Origin: Nymphaea colorata
Taxonomy: Eukaryota > Streptophyta > Magnoliopsida > Nymphaeales > Nymphaeaceae
Assembly: GCF_008831285.2 (NCBI RefSeq)
Contig: NC_045147.1
Span: forward strand, 6,292,334 to 6,356,333
DNA length: 64,000 nucleotides
Reading direction: 5' to 3'
Positions 1 to 11,902 of the stretch are shown piece by piece. The notes beneath the pieces were generated by a model that worked only from the letters and a program-made list of their open reading frames with translations, ran no database searches and was not told the origin of the DNA. The stretch's first letter is position 1, and each line of letters opens with the position of its first letter. A program made the translations under genes and the position numbers.

Positions 1-211
1 GATTACAGAATCGCTAATCCCATATTTGTTGGGATTAGATTTGATTACAGAATCACATGTTTCCTCTTTGTCAATTGCTATACATAGATAATCCTCATCT
101 TTTGTAGCAGTCTTAATAGCCTGAGCGTTATCTTTGGTAGGGACATGATTTGTGGATCTGATATGGGTGAGATCTCCTCCAGCTATAGATGTGCGATGCA
201 GTGGTTTAATA
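1..211 (-). repeat. 3' LTR of copia A (partial)
   Basis: Matches 4811 bp further right, up to the LTR edge at 5022, and ends in the same ...ggtttaata before the polypurine tract. It begins inside the LTR with the 42-bp internal repeat that carries AATCCCA/TGGGATT arms. Confidence 0.9.
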
Positions 212-222
212 CCCCCCCTCAA
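212..222 (-). other. Polypurine tract of copia A
   Basis: Reads TTGAGGGGGGG on the minus strand immediately upstream of the 3' LTR. This is the expected site for plus-strand priming. Confidence 0.8.
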
Positions 223-3200
223 GATGAACACTCGGGAAAGAGCGTTAAGCTTGAATATAAGATTGTCAAAAATAGATTGAGCAAGTGGCTTGGTGAGGAT
301 GTCCGCGAGTTGATCAGCACTAGGTATATAGTGGACTTGAAGATGATTCTTGGCAATATGATCGCGAACAAAGTGAACATCAATCTCAATATGCTTGCTT
401 CTATTATGAAAAACCGGATTAGCGGAGAGAGAGGCAGCACTGATGTTGTTACACCATAGACGAGAAACATGTGGCATATTAATATGTAATTCCTTGAGTA
501 AAAACGTGAGCCATAAAACCTCAGAAGAACAGGAAGCTAGAGCACGGTATTCAGCTTCGGTGCTAGATCGAGCAACAGTAGGCTGTTTGCGGGCAGACCA
601 AGAAACAAGAGATGATCCTATAAAGATGGCAAAACCACCAGTGGACTTACGATTATCAATGTTGCCAACCCAGTCTGCATCAGTGTAAGCATTAATGTGA
701 AAAGTGGTGGCCGGCTTTAACAGAAGACCGCAAGATAGGGTGGCCTTGACATAACGTAAAATGCGCTTGACAGCAGTCATGTGAATAGTAGTAGGTTGTT
801 GCATGTATTGACACACTTTGTTGACAGCAAATGAGAGATCAAGCCATGTGAGCGTAAGATATTGTAGTGCACTAACAAGTTGCCGATATGGAGTGGGATC
901 AGAAAGAGGCTCCCTAGCGTGTTTTGACAGTTTTAAAGTGGTCGACATAGGCGTGCAGTGAGGTTTTGCATCAATCATATTTGCTTTCTGCAGAAAGGTC
1001 AAACATATACTTTTCTTGAGAAAGAAATAAACCATTGGAGGAGAAATTCACTTGAATGCCCAAAAAATAGTGTAGGAGGCCAAGATCTTTAATGCCAAAT
1101 TCTTGATCTAGAGTATGCATGATGGACTTGATCATAATATCATTATTTCCTACAATAATAATATCATCAACATAGATCAAGATATATAAAGTTGAATCAG
1201 ATCGCACTCGCAGAAAAAGAGAGGAATCCACTTTTGAGCCGACGAACCCCAATGTGACCAAGAAATTAGTAAGCCGTTGGAACCAAGCACGGGGAGACTA
1301 TTTTAAACCATAAATAGCCTTATGCAGTTGACAAACATGATGAGGAAAACGATCATCGATGAAGCCCGGTGGTTGAGCCATATATACCTTCTCAGTAAGA
1401 ACACCATGAAGGAAAGCATTGTGAACATCAAGTGGCCGAACAGTCCAGCCAAAAGTAATGGCAATAGTGAGAAGAACACATATAGAAGTGTGTTTGACTA
1501 CGGGACTGAAGGTTTCAAAGTAGTCAATACCATGTTCTTGAGTGTAGCCCTTAGCCACTAAGCGAACCTTGTATCTTTCTAGAGTGCCATCAGCTTTTCT
1601 TTTAATACGAAAAACCCATTTCGAGCCAATGATATTAGCAGAGGGAGGTGGTGATACAAGAGTCCATGTGTGATTCTTGTGTAGAGCTGCAAGTTCATCT
1701 TTCATGGCTTGAACCCAATAAGTGTGCTTCAAGGCTTGAGACGCAGTACGATGTTCGATTTTGGAGATTAGATGGGTGAGATGAACTGCAGGAATGGGAT
1801 ATTTGGAGATGGTGTAAGTTTTTGGCTTAAGAGAAGAACCAGTTTGGGACCGAGTGAGCATGTGGTGAGAGCGATGCAGTCTAGGGGGTGGTGAAGGGTT
1901 CGGCGGTGAAGGATGAGGTGGTGAATAGGTAGGTGAAGGTGTAGGTTCAGATTGTATATCCTGAACGATGTTGGACGGTGAATGAATGGGAGGGAGTGGT
2001 GGTGGGGACGATGTAATATTTGGTGAATGGTGCACGGGTGTGAGAGAGGAACGGTTTAAGAGAGGTGGTATGTTTGGGGAGGGCATAGTAATGACTAGAG
2101 GCAGTGGAGGTTTACTTGGAGTAGGTTGGGCTGGTGATGCCAAGGTTTTAAAGGGATATACACTTTCATCAAAAACCACATGTCTGCTGATAAGAAGTTT
2201 GCTCGTATCTCGATCAAAGCAAATGTATCCTTTGTGCATGCTGCTATATCCAAAAAAGACATGTTGCTTGCTGCGAAACTGTAGTTTATGAGTGTTGAAA
2301 TCACGTAGACAAGGATGGCAGACACATCCAAAAACCTTTAGAATCTTATAATCAGGAGATTGTTTGAACAAAACTTGATATGGTGACTTCATTTTGAGAA
2401 CCCGTGTTGGCATTCTATTGATCAAGAAAACAGCAGTTCCAAAGGCAAAGTCCCAATACTTATAAGGTAAATTTGCATGTGCAAGTAGAGTTAATCCAAT
2501 GTCAACAATATGCCTGTGTTTGCTTTCTATGCTGCCATTTTGTTGGTGAGCATGTGGGCACACAACTCTATGAACAATACCAATTTGTTTGAGATAGGTG
2601 GAAACAGTGAGATATTCTCCTCCCCAATCGCTTTGAACAACCTTGATTTTTCGATCAAATTGATGTTCTACCATAACTTGAAACGTTTTAAAGACGAAAA
2701 AAACATCTGATCTACTTTTGATAATATATATCCAAGAGAAACGAGAGAAGACATCCATGAAATTAACAAAATAGCTATAACCATGCACAGATGTGGTAGC
2801 AGCTGGTCCCCAAACATCAGTAAAAATCAAATCAAGTGGAGCATTAATCTTATGTAATGTCTGACCAAAAGGAAGAACATGACTTTTCTCTTTTTGGCAT
2901 GCATTGCATATTTGATTATGAGATTTGCCATCAATAGGTAAGTCAAATTTATTCAAAACATGCATCACAATTCTAAAAATTAGGATATCCCAAACGACTA
3001 TGCCAATCACCAACCGAGACCCGTTCTCCTACAAGTGTTGTTTTCTGGCAGGCTCCATGTTGTTGTAACTTCAGCTGATACAATCATCCTTTATTTGCTC
3101 CCTCCAGAATTTTTTCCCCTGTTGTCTGATTCTTAACATAGCAATGATTTGCATCAAATTCAAAGACAATGTTATTGTCACTGGCAAATTTATGCACAGA

Positions 3201-3503
3201 TAGAAGATTTTTAGAGATGGTGGGAACATGCAGCACATTGTTTATAAAAAATTTTGAAGTTGGGCTGTAGAGAGAGACATTACCAACATTCTTGATTTGA
3301 AGACCAGTACCATTTTCAACTCTCAACTGATCTTGCCCACGATATTCTGAGTGAACGGAGAGTTTGTTTAAGTCAGCCGTCACGTGATGAGTAGCACCGG
3401 TGTCGGGATACCAGAATCCTTCATCTGTTTGAGGTATGGTTTCCATATGATAAGCTTCTGGGGATGAAGATCCCTTTTGGAACTTGTATAAATTGCAGCT
3501 CAA
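223..3503 (-). pseudogene. copia A pol: protease, integrase, RT, RNase H (broken)
   Basis: Read from 3503 downward. The protease (3084-3503) has WYPDTGATHHVT with the catalytic D-T-G. The integrase (1298-3013) starts with a CxxC finger (CNACQKEKSH) and keeps the D,D,E residues in FTDVWG, QSDWGGEY and NGSIESKH. A proline-rich linker leads into the RVT_2 reverse transcriptase. The frame meets an amber stop at 1298-1300, inside the conserved YGLKQSPRAW motif where Gln is expected (CAG to TAG). It then reopens through LIYVDDIIIVG (971-1261). RNase H continues to about 223 with ADWVGN and SSTEAEYRA, but the usual Cys-Asp-Asn motif reads Cys-Asn-Asn (GAC to AAC at 448-450). Integrase and RT motifs are otherwise well kept, suggesting moderate age. 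Confidence 0.9.
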
Positions 3504-3542
3504 TGCACCATGTCCTGATTTCCTGCAAGCTTGACATACGGT

Positions 3543-4554
3543 TCAACATTGGGAAGCGAAGTGGCTACGATTTCCGCAGGCATGACAACTGACATTTTTA
3601 TCCTGAGGATGGATTTTTGAATGCCCTTTTTGCTGCTCATTTCTTCCACGGTAATTGGGATTCTTGAAGTTTTGTCGGTGGGATACATAGGCTGAAGGAT
3701 CCTCAATGTTTCCAGACTTTGAAATTTCAGATTCTTGAATAAGAAGCAGAGAATATAATTCTTCCAAATTTATGGGATCGACGCGAGTGCGCAACGAAAC
3801 TTTTAGGGTGCCATATTCATCAGTAGGAAGACCAGAAAGAATATTCATGACAAGATCCTCCTCATCTACTGGTTTGGAAGCCATGGCTAGCTGATGAGCT
3901 ACGCCTTTAGCTTTGTGAAAATATGTTGTTATGAATTCATTTCCCTTTTTCAGGTTTTGCAGGGCAGATTTAAGTTGTTGCACCTTTGCTCTAGATTGAG
4001 CAGCATAGATGCATTTTATGGTAGTCCATGCTTTGTATGAAGAGTCAAGACCTACAACTTGACTATGGACGACTTCACTAAGCGACGAAATGATCCAACT
4101 TAACAATAGTTGGTTACCTCGATGCCATTCCAAGAAGGCTGGATTTAAGATTGTTCTTTTGCCATCTTCACTAGGCAAGAACTCGTCTAGGCATTTGAAT
4201 GACCCATCAATATATCCCATCATATTATAACTCTTAAGCATATGAATGAATTGAGATTCCCAAAGCAAGTACTTGTCGAAAGACAGTTTGATGGATAAAA
4301 AATGCTGAAGACTAGTTGGGACAGGTATCCATCATATTATAACTCTTAAGCATAGGAATGAATTGAAATTCCCAAAGCAAGTAGTTGTCGGAAGATAGTT
4401 TGATGGATAAAAAATGCTGAAGACTAGTTGGGGCAGGTATGATGGAGGAGATCAGACCTGGAAATGGCAGATTCATGTTGTCGAAACCAGACTTGGTTGA
4501 TGCTGCAGCTGTGCTGTAGGAGTCTCCTTTTGGGATTGCTTGTTGATTCGCCAT
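3543..4554 (-). pseudogene. copia A gag with internal duplication
   Basis: Gag begins with ATG at 4554-4552 (MANQQAIPKG), shortly after the primer binding site. It shows the copia gag core (UBN2-like; LSSDNYLLWE, then WTTIKCIYAAQSRAKVQQLK and LSGLPTDEY) and ends with a CX2CX4HX4C zinc knuckle, CHACGNRSHFASQC. A 112-bp tandem duplication at 4219-4442 repeats the region around LKSYNMM. Because 112 is not a multiple of three, the N-terminal part runs out of frame and stops soon after LKSYNMM. The downstream frame is open from about 4268. Gag would package element RNA in cytoplasmic particles; this copy cannot give a full-length product. Confidence 0.88.
4219..4442 (-). repeat. 112-bp tandem duplication in copia A gag
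   Basis: Copies at 4219-4330 and 4331-4442 both begin atcatattataactcttaag and both run through gttggg(g/a)caggtat. They differ at several scattered bases, so the duplication is not recent. It breaks the gag frame. Confidence 0.92.
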
Positions 4555-4559
4555 AACCA

Positions 4560-4571
4560 GCTCTAATACCA
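4560..4571 (-). other. Primer binding site of copia A
   Basis: Minus-strand TGGTATTAGAGC, one base from the usual TGGTATCAGAGC that pairs with the 3' end of initiator Met-tRNA. It lies immediately inside the 5' LTR. Confidence 0.85.
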
Positions 4572-5022
4572 TACAAGACCACATGCCAGGAAGAAGAAAG
4601 AAAAGAGAGAGAGAAAAGGAGAAGCCGACAAGGATTTTAACGTGGTTCAACCTTTGGTCTACGTCCACGAAGGAAGGTGTCTCTTTCTTGTTTATTTTAC
4701 AAGACAAGAGACTCTCTTTTATAGTCAATTTTCATGACCATCAATCCCATATTCGTTGGGGTTTGATTTGATTACAGAATCGCTAATCCCATATTTGTTG
4801 GGATTAGATTTGATTACAGAATCGCTAATCCTATATTTGTTGGGATTAGATTTGATTACAGAATCATACGTTTCCTCTTTTTCAGTTGCTATACATAGAT
4901 GATCCTCATCTTTTGTAGCAGTCTTAATAGCCTGAGCGTTATCTTTGGTAGGGACATGATTTGTGGATCTGATATGGGCGAGATCTCCTCCAGCTGTAGA
5001 TGTGCGATGCAGTGGTTTAATA
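4572..5022 (-). repeat. 5' LTR of copia A (451 bp)
   Basis: Bounded by the primer binding site on the left and by the end of similarity to the left LTR at 5022. On the element strand it begins TATTAAACC and ends CTTGTA, so the usual TG...CA ends are replaced by TA...TA. It contains about three copies of a 42-bp repeat around 4735-4870, each carrying a short inverted repeat (AATCCCA...TGGGATT). Confidence 0.88.
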
Positions 5023-6789
5023 ATCTTTAAGTTAACTCTTCATTTGGATCATATCTTAGGCTTTTGATCCATGGCTTATATTCAATATTTTGGCTATTTA
5101 AGCTCGTAGATATTCAATTGAATTTAGTTTTCCTACAAATTTGCTTTAGAAGCCAAAATCTTGTACCTCCTTCATACTAACCCTATTTGACATGAAATTT
5201 GAAACATAAATTCTTAACACATAAAACAAAGTAAACGTAAGACTTAATTTATGAGAATGGAAAAATAATTGCATGAAAAATAAGTTTAAGGTTGTGGTAT
5301 GTTTCATGTTTTGTGAGTACTCTGGCCACCCTCTCAGTGCCTTCAAACCCATGATACGAATCACTAATCTCGTCCCATGCCATGCCACAGTGTAAGTAAC
5401 CCTAAGGCCATCTTGACTACTTCTTCTTGGTTGGACTCATGCAATTCACAAACATGTGTACTAATAGCTAGCAATATTAGATGATAATGATGCTATTTTG
5501 AAGTGATTTACATGCACTACAACGAAAATGTACATGTGCAATGGATGTTGCCTAGGGTAAAATTTGTGGCGAATAGTATTTTTAGTAGACTTAAGAATCA
5601 TGCAAGTTCAAAGAACACGACATCCGTACTCAAATATTCCCAAGCGGCAAATTTGTGCACACATGCACGAGAAAGAGAGAAAGAGAGAGAGAGAGATAGA
5701 GAGAGTCAGCTCATTCAGAAATTGTGTATCCACCTATGGCAAACTCAAACTATGTCAATGAAATTGAGCTAAAAATTGGGGTGCTCTAGTTGCGATGCAT
5801 TCTATAGCAATAATTGGAAAGGGAGATAGTCCCTCTACTGCTTTCCTTTTAAGAGGCAGAAATGTTTGAGTTATTGGTGAATGATGAATGGCAGGAGGAT
5901 GAGATTCCGTTATCAGTGGAAGCAGAATGATGTAGAAGGATTAAAAGAAAATTTAAATGTAAGCCAAGTCAAGAATTATACCTGAACGAAAAAGAGGATT
6001 GCAAATGAGTGTCATGCAAAGATGGATATAAATGGGAACAAGTCTCATAGAATGGAGAAAGGTATAATTCTACAATCCAATTTGCAAAGAGAATCACACA
6101 CTTCCACAAAATGATGCTTCATCAAGTAGTTGGACAAAGTTGTTATACTTTATCTCTTTTGTCTAAGATGTGTGAAATTCTCACAGCCGTCTATTTCATC
6201 TCCTTAAAATATAGTCAAGAGTCATTATGGCACGTTTATAACTTAAAATACTTAAATTTGGGACTCATACAAAGTAGGGTCTTTCTTCATTTCTCATTAT
6301 TGGTAAACTTAAATATCAGTACAATATACTTGGTATGTCTCACGTCCTACGACAAAATAACTCATGTCTAAATTAGTATATGCAAATACTAAAATTAATT
6401 TCTTTTCGATGTATAGACATAGACCACCAAGAGTCCAATTTTTGCTCAACAAACAACTTGAGATCTCAAAGCTTACTCCTTTCAGCTTCACTAAATCTAA
6501 GTTCTTGGATCTAGTCTACGGGGATTACATGATTGAGGTAGAACACGTTAGTTCAAAAATGTTGATACCTCATCCTAAATTGTTTAGGCGATGTATAGTA
6601 TTTTGTGAAGATAAGTTAACTTATTATCCTGCTTTTTTAATTCCGTAACATCTTTGAAAACCTGTCTCGTAATCCAATATGCATTCCTAGGTTTTCAAAA
6701 TTTCATCTCAACTCCTCCCATGCAGTGCCTAAGGCAATTAGTTCGTGTGAGATAAGAAAAGAAATATTTATTAATGGATCAAATTTTTC
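5023..6789. other. No gene recognised
   Basis: AT-rich sequence with no recognisable protein similarity in six frames. A purine tract, mostly (GA)n, occupies 5669-5705. Confidence 0.6.
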
Positions 6790-7765
6790 ATAGTCCCATA
6801 GACTTTACATACTTTAAATACAAATCCTTGGCTATTGGCTATGTGAAAGGATCAACCACAATCTTATGAGTAGGTATAATCTCTAACATAGCTTTTCCTT
6901 TGATATAATGTCATGTACATATTTATACATGGTGCCTATGTGTTTGGTTTTACTATAAAATTTGAGATTCTTTGCATATGCAATCATAGCCCGATTATCA
7001 CAATATATCTATGATTATCACAATATATAGTCACAAACAGCTTTGCATTAGGAACTATGAAGAAATGCTTGGTGGACACTTTTCTAATGAGTTCATTTCA
7101 GATGAACAAGAATGCTTTGTTCTAATGTGACATGACCTTCAAGTTGAAAAGAGTGCTGATTGAGATTATTGGTGTGGTCAGAACCAATAGCATACAATTC
7201 AAATTGATCTTTTCCTTTCCATGAAGTTGGTCAGGGTCAACACTAATGGCATACAATTTTTTGTATGGATAATGACATCTATTTTTTTGTATGGTCAGCA
7301 CTAATGGCATACAATGACAATTTATCATTTCCTTTCAGATTGTGCCTCCATTGTTGACAACGCCACACATGTCGGTTTCTTGCTACACTAAGATGTGGCT
7401 CATTGGTTCAATAAAAAACATAACTGGGCTAGGATTTACACTAATCTGGTTCACCACCTCAACCATTATTTGTGTATTTCAATGTGCACACATGCACTTG
7501 CATATATAGTTGGTTTTACTATGAAATTTGAGTTTCTTTGCATAGGCAATCATAACTTGATTATCGCAATATATAGCCGTTGGGCCAATTATTCCTAGAT
7601 GCTTAAATAATCTTCTTATCGAAATGCCTTTCTGTACTGCCACTGGGCCAACTATAAATTTTGTTTTCATTGTTGACAATGTCATACATGTCTATTTCTT
7701 GCTACACTATCATATAGCTCATCAGTTCAATAAAAATACATGATTGGATGTGGATTTATACTCAG
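6790..7765 (-). mobile_element. Degraded copia RNase H tail
   Basis: On the minus strand, 7685-7479 reads as the copia RNase H segment (LSTMKTKFIVG, then HLGI, then the IYCDNQVMIAYAK motif and KFHSKT). The stretch 6870-6800 reads IIPTHKIVVDPFT-stop-PIAKDLYLKYVKS, matching the C-terminal end of copia polyproteins. The RNase H motif region occurs twice (about 6938-7006 and 7496-7577), and a block with gttgacaa...ttcttgctacact also occurs twice (7345-7440 and 7668-7765), so the remnant carries an old internal duplication or is two overlapping fragments. No LTRs were recognised. Confidence 0.8.
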
Positions 7766-8619
7766 CTATGTACATACCTCCACTATGGTAACACAATGCC
7801 AAATTGCTTGTACTTTTAAAGTATCATAGAATCCTTTTGATAGATTTCCAATGCCCATGTCTCAAATTTGATTGATATCGATTGACCATCCCAATCACAT
7901 AACATATATTAGGTCAGGTGCACATCATTATAATAAGAAAACGGTTGATGTAATTTTTTGTGAAAATAATTTAAAAAAGAATTTTATCAATGTAAATTCA
8001 ATGAAAGCACACACTAACAAACAAATTCCTCCACTCTCGATGAACAATGAACAAAGTTCAAACCTATAAGGAATAGGTAGAGACTAGAGAGGTCTGGATT
8101 GAGCTCCACAAATGCTAAAAGGAAGCTTTGTTAACTGCAAAAATTGAATATCAGCGAAGTATATAGTCTGGCAAAGCTGCAATGTACCTACACTAACACT
8201 ACACGAACATATCGAAACTAGACCAGAGACGCTCAGCGCAGAGACTAGTTCTCTGATCTGCACGCCTGGTGTACGAAACATTGAAGAAAACGACAACCAT
8301 ACCCTTCTATCTACAATATGTGAAATTATTGGGACAAACTCTTGCAATTTGCTCTAAACCTTGATAGAACTGTCAAAAAAAAAGAAGAAGTGCTAAGGGC
8401 ACTGTTCGACGTCTGACACTTCGGGGGATGGAACGGCACTTGAAAAGAATTTGCTGGTCACATGGACTACGTGAAAACTTATTGGGGTACCCGCGTCGGT
8501 ACGCTGGCAATTTGACGCCCGTACGTTTTGCATTATGGGTTGTGGGGACGGCCTGGATCAGGTCCGGGTTGGACTCGACTTAAACCATAAAAACTTACGC
8601 TGTTAAGCGTCTTTAGTCG
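7766..8619. other. Intergenic, presumed upstream region of the CID7-like gene
   Basis: AT-rich to about 8380, then GC-richer. I see no firm promoter. A weak TATA-like string (ccataaaaac) at about 8585 precedes the CpG-rich presumed leader exon. No gene was recognised in 8084-8347 despite an open frame on the minus strand. Confidence 0.35.
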
Positions 8620-8774
8620 ACGAACCTCCACATCTACCGTTCAAACCCTCCGTGTCCCGGACTCGAGGTCTTCCCGTCCGTCTGCCCGAGCAATCTGACC
8701 ATGGTGGCCGGCGGTTTGGATGACAGTCGCTGACTGGCGACCGGCGACTAGCGGCGGCGGACGCCGGCAGCGAG
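8620..8774 (+). other. CID7: Presumed leader exon of the CID7-like gene
   Basis: A CpG- and GC-rich stretch ending in a strong splice donor, CGAG/GTAAGT at 8774/8775, followed by T-rich intron-like sequence (atttcttcctttagggttt). It resembles a plant 5' leader exon and lies upstream of the coding exons with no other candidate partner. It contains a short upstream ATG frame (8701, ten codons) and a second ATG at 8720 that stays open to the donor. If joined to an acceptor at 20582/20583, that second frame would run in frame into the CID7 coding sequence. If joined to the stronger acceptor at 20490/20491 (cacttttcag), the exon would be untranslated. Its 5' end is a guess. Confidence 0.45.
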
Positions 8775-9400
8775 GTAAGTATTTCTTCCTTTAGGGTTTA
8801 ATTGTTGGGGGTTTTGTCTGCAAAATGTTTTTTCCCCAATTTTTTGTCTCTTTCGTGTGTTTCCAGCATTGATGTAAGAGTTTCTTGCACCAATTTAAGA
8901 GTGTTTAGTGTTCCCAGTGTAATGGATTTGTATTTTCGAGTGATGGACGGTACAAATCAATGGATTGATTGGATCTGGGGGATGCTGTCTCAAAGTAGAA
9001 TATTTGGTTACTTACTTTTCGATTGTTTGCCTGTTTGGGTTTCAACGAAAATTTGAGTTTCACTTTTAGGAATGCTGTCTGTTTCTTTGTTTTGCTATTC
9101 GAGCGTTTTCAGTGCGCTTAAATCTTAATAAGTTAATGTGCTTAATGCTTGTGCTGTTGGTTCGTTGAAACCTCTGTTTGGATGCTTATAGTGAACAACT
9201 TTAAGTCTTAAAAGTGTTCGGCCAGGTGGCTAATTTTAATGCAATCTTTACGTTAAACTGATAGTTGTATAATTGTATATGAAAAAATATAATCTCGACG
9301 TGTTTATCGTTCTATAGCCATTAGCCTTAGTAAGCGACTAATGTATACTTGTGTTTGAGCAAGACATAGCATTATTGTGTATGAATTGTGCTGTAATTTG

Positions 9401-9402
<2 letters not shown>

Positions 9403-9438
<36 letters not shown>
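9403..9438. repeat. (AC)n microsatellite
   Basis: Eighteen uninterrupted AC units. Confidence 0.98.
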
Positions 9439-9440
<2 letters not shown>

Positions 9441-9749
9441 CACCGACACTCCATACCCACGAATTTCAGAAATGGAGTATCCAAACCCGTACTGATTACC
9501 GAGCCTGTACCCTACCTGCATCTATGTGACATGAGGCCATGTATGTTAAAGATATCCACATTTTAATATAGGAATAGTGAAATCACAATTTTAATTTCGT
9601 AATATTCTGGAAACCAGAAGGCAACATAATCACAAACACTTATGGGGCATTTGAATGTGTGGACAAGGATTGAAAATCCATGGATGCTTGTCCATGGGCA
9701 AGAAAAAATCATCCGTGTGTGAATTGCTCAAATATTTGTCCATGGTAGT

Positions 9750-10721
9750 GTCTCACTCTGTTTGAATGCAACATGGACAAAAATGTGTGAGGATATTCAT
9801 GTTCCACTAGAAGACCGACAACTCTACATACAGGTGCATTATCTGTAATGATCTGGACAACCTTATCCTTTCCAACATCTTCAATCAATTCTACAAATAA
9901 CCCTTTCAAATACTCAACATTTTAAATGCACCAAATGCATCTATTGCTTTTAGAAAGATTGATCCATTAGTTGAAGTTGCAATAAAGTTGATAAGTGGGT
10001 GTCTTTAAATATCTGTTCAACCATCAGATACAATTGAAACTCCATGTTGCTCCCATGCCAACTTCTGATGTTGTAGCAATTTATCTATTCGACTCTTCTC
10101 TTGTTGTAGGATGATGGTTTGAAGCTTTTCAAAGCTTGGTGTAACATATCCAGACATGTTGCTATTTGCCAAAGATGTAACTAGATCATTTCAATATGAA
10201 TTTCTAGCTGCATTGAATGGTATGCAACTAGAAAAGAAGAATGTTTCAACTTTTCTATCTAATTCTTGCCTTTTTTGTAAAGCAAATGTCTGCTTAATTG
10301 ATTTTTGAGATGTGCCCACCTTTCTTTTTTTTTTTGCCCTTCGAACGCATCATCGTATAATAGTACTGATGGAATGTTAATAAAACCAGATGATTTACCA
10401 CTTTTCTTCATATCATATTGTTCTTGCTCCTTCTTCAACTCATTCACACTATTAGGTTTGGTCTTTTTACACAATTGAATACCATTCTTGTTGATGTGCA
10501 GTAGATGTGTTTTAACTCTTGTATATGTCCCACAGAACTCCTTTCTACAAAAAGCACATTCAAAGATTACATTCCCACCACCTAGTTTCAGGAGCTTTTC
10601 CTTTCTTTTCCACATAACTCCATAATGGCTGGTCCTCTTGTGACTGTGATGAAGCTCTCAATGCACAACTTGAACTTGTAGGTGTAGAAGTAGTTCCCTT
10701 CCCTTTACTTGAGGCAGCCAT
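9750..10721 (-). pseudogene. hAT transposase remnant (BED finger plus DUF659)
   Basis: Read from 10721 downward: MAASSKGKGTT then PLWSYVEKKGKAPETRWWECN, a BED-type N-terminus. After a frame change near 10590 it continues through CAFCRKEFCGTYTRVKTHLL, giving a C-x2-C...H zinc finger. Around 10060-9930 the minus strand reads VSIVSDG-stop-TDI and INFIATSTNGSIFLKAIDA, and 9900-9820 reads KVVQIITDNAPVC, all DUF659 hallmarks of plant hAT-related transposases. Stops and frame changes are scattered throughout. The C-terminal hAT dimerisation domain is missing. It lies within the presumed first intron of the host gene, antisense to it. Confidence 0.82.
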
Positions 10722-11652
10722 ACTATAACAAATACTCGACAAACCTAAAACAATGTATAACAACAAGTTAACAACAATCGTAAGCTGCATAGTGCATAAC
10801 TTGTAACTTATAAGTTATAATCAAATGAAATATAACTCGACAAGGCTGAAGGGCATATGCAAAACCCCTAGACAAGGGCATTGCAAGTTACAGACCAAGT
10901 TACAGACTTATAGTCTTCATAGAACAAGACATGAACAGTCTCATACAAAAAGCAAAAGGTAGCATTCCTTCCCCTTTTCCCCTGGCTTTTTCTCTACTTT
11001 TCGACCAACCATAGAAGAATAAATATCAGCTGCATGCCAGTATTGATCTCACAAGCAAGTTGCTACCTCCTTCAAAGGAAAGCATTTTGTTTATCTTAGA
11101 AGCTGAACGGACATTTGACTTGTTAACTGATACTTTTATTGGTCGAGCAATAAAATGTGGGAACAAGATTATGGAACTTCACCAAAGGCATGCAGATTTT
11201 ATGAAGCCATTAGATGTACCAAACCCCATTACACATGTGCACAAGCTGTCAAACCCCAAAAAATTGGGGCAACCCTAAAAACAGCCAAAATCCTACAGAA
11301 ATTTTGCATATTAGGCAGCCATTAGATGTACCAAACCTGTTGTTGATGACTCGCTGCCCGTCGCCAATCTCCAGCCGCTGCCCAAGCCCCCGCTGGATGT
11401 CCGTCGGCAGCTGCCCAAACTGTCAAACCCCCAACAGTAGCAGCAACCCTAAAAACTGCATAATAAAGAAACCGAAGGTCGCCCACTCATCGTCCTTCGT
11501 TAGTCGCCGTCTGTCACTGGTCACCGTCCGTCGCCAGCCGCCGTCTGTCCCTGCTGCCCAAAGTCACTAGCGATCCCAAGCACTCGCCGTCGAAAGAACA
11601 AACAACATCGAGAGGGAGAAGACGAGCGTGGGTTTTTTTACATTGTGATATG

Positions 11653-11689
11653 GTTTGGATCTGGTTCCAACCCGGAACCAGATCCAAAC
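11653..11689. repeat. Perfect inverted repeat, 16-bp arms
   Basis: Arms 11653-11668 (gtttggatctggttcc) and 11674-11689 pair perfectly across a 5-base loop, aaccc. A related but imperfect structure, tttggatctggacccagatcc, lies near 17710. Function unknown; likely transposon-derived. Confidence 0.9.
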
Positions 11690-11902
11690 GTACCACCATG
11701 TACCGCTGTACTGGTTTTGCCGTACCGGCATACCGCTACGGGTACGTGGGCTGAATTGGCGTACCATGGTGACATAGGTTACCCACAAACCCATGTTAGA
11801 TTGAAAACTTAATTTGACTACGCAGTTGTGCACCATTTTTAGTTAGCTTACATCACCTGAGCTTGAAGAAACTCAAATTGCACCGACCAGATCATCTGGA
11901 TC

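Larger units (their letters stand above)
1..5022 (-). mobile_element. Ty1-copia retrotransposon A, left LTR cut by window edge
   Basis: Minus-strand element with the copia order: 5' LTR (4572-5022), primer binding site, gag, protease, integrase, reverse transcriptase, RNase H, polypurine tract, 3' LTR (1-211, partial). Integrase before reverse transcriptase separates copia from gypsy. The visible LTR stretches match closely; by eye there are about seven differences over some 160 aligned bases. From the LTR offset (4811 bp) plus a 451-bp LTR the intact element would be about 5.26 kb. The coding region is broken by an in-frame stop, frame changes and an internal duplication, so it is not autonomous. 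A target-site duplication cannot be checked because the left end lies outside the window. Confidence 0.93.

Noticed and set aside
1322-1561. Plus-strand frames across copia A
   Set aside because: Antisense shadows of the minus-strand pol gene.
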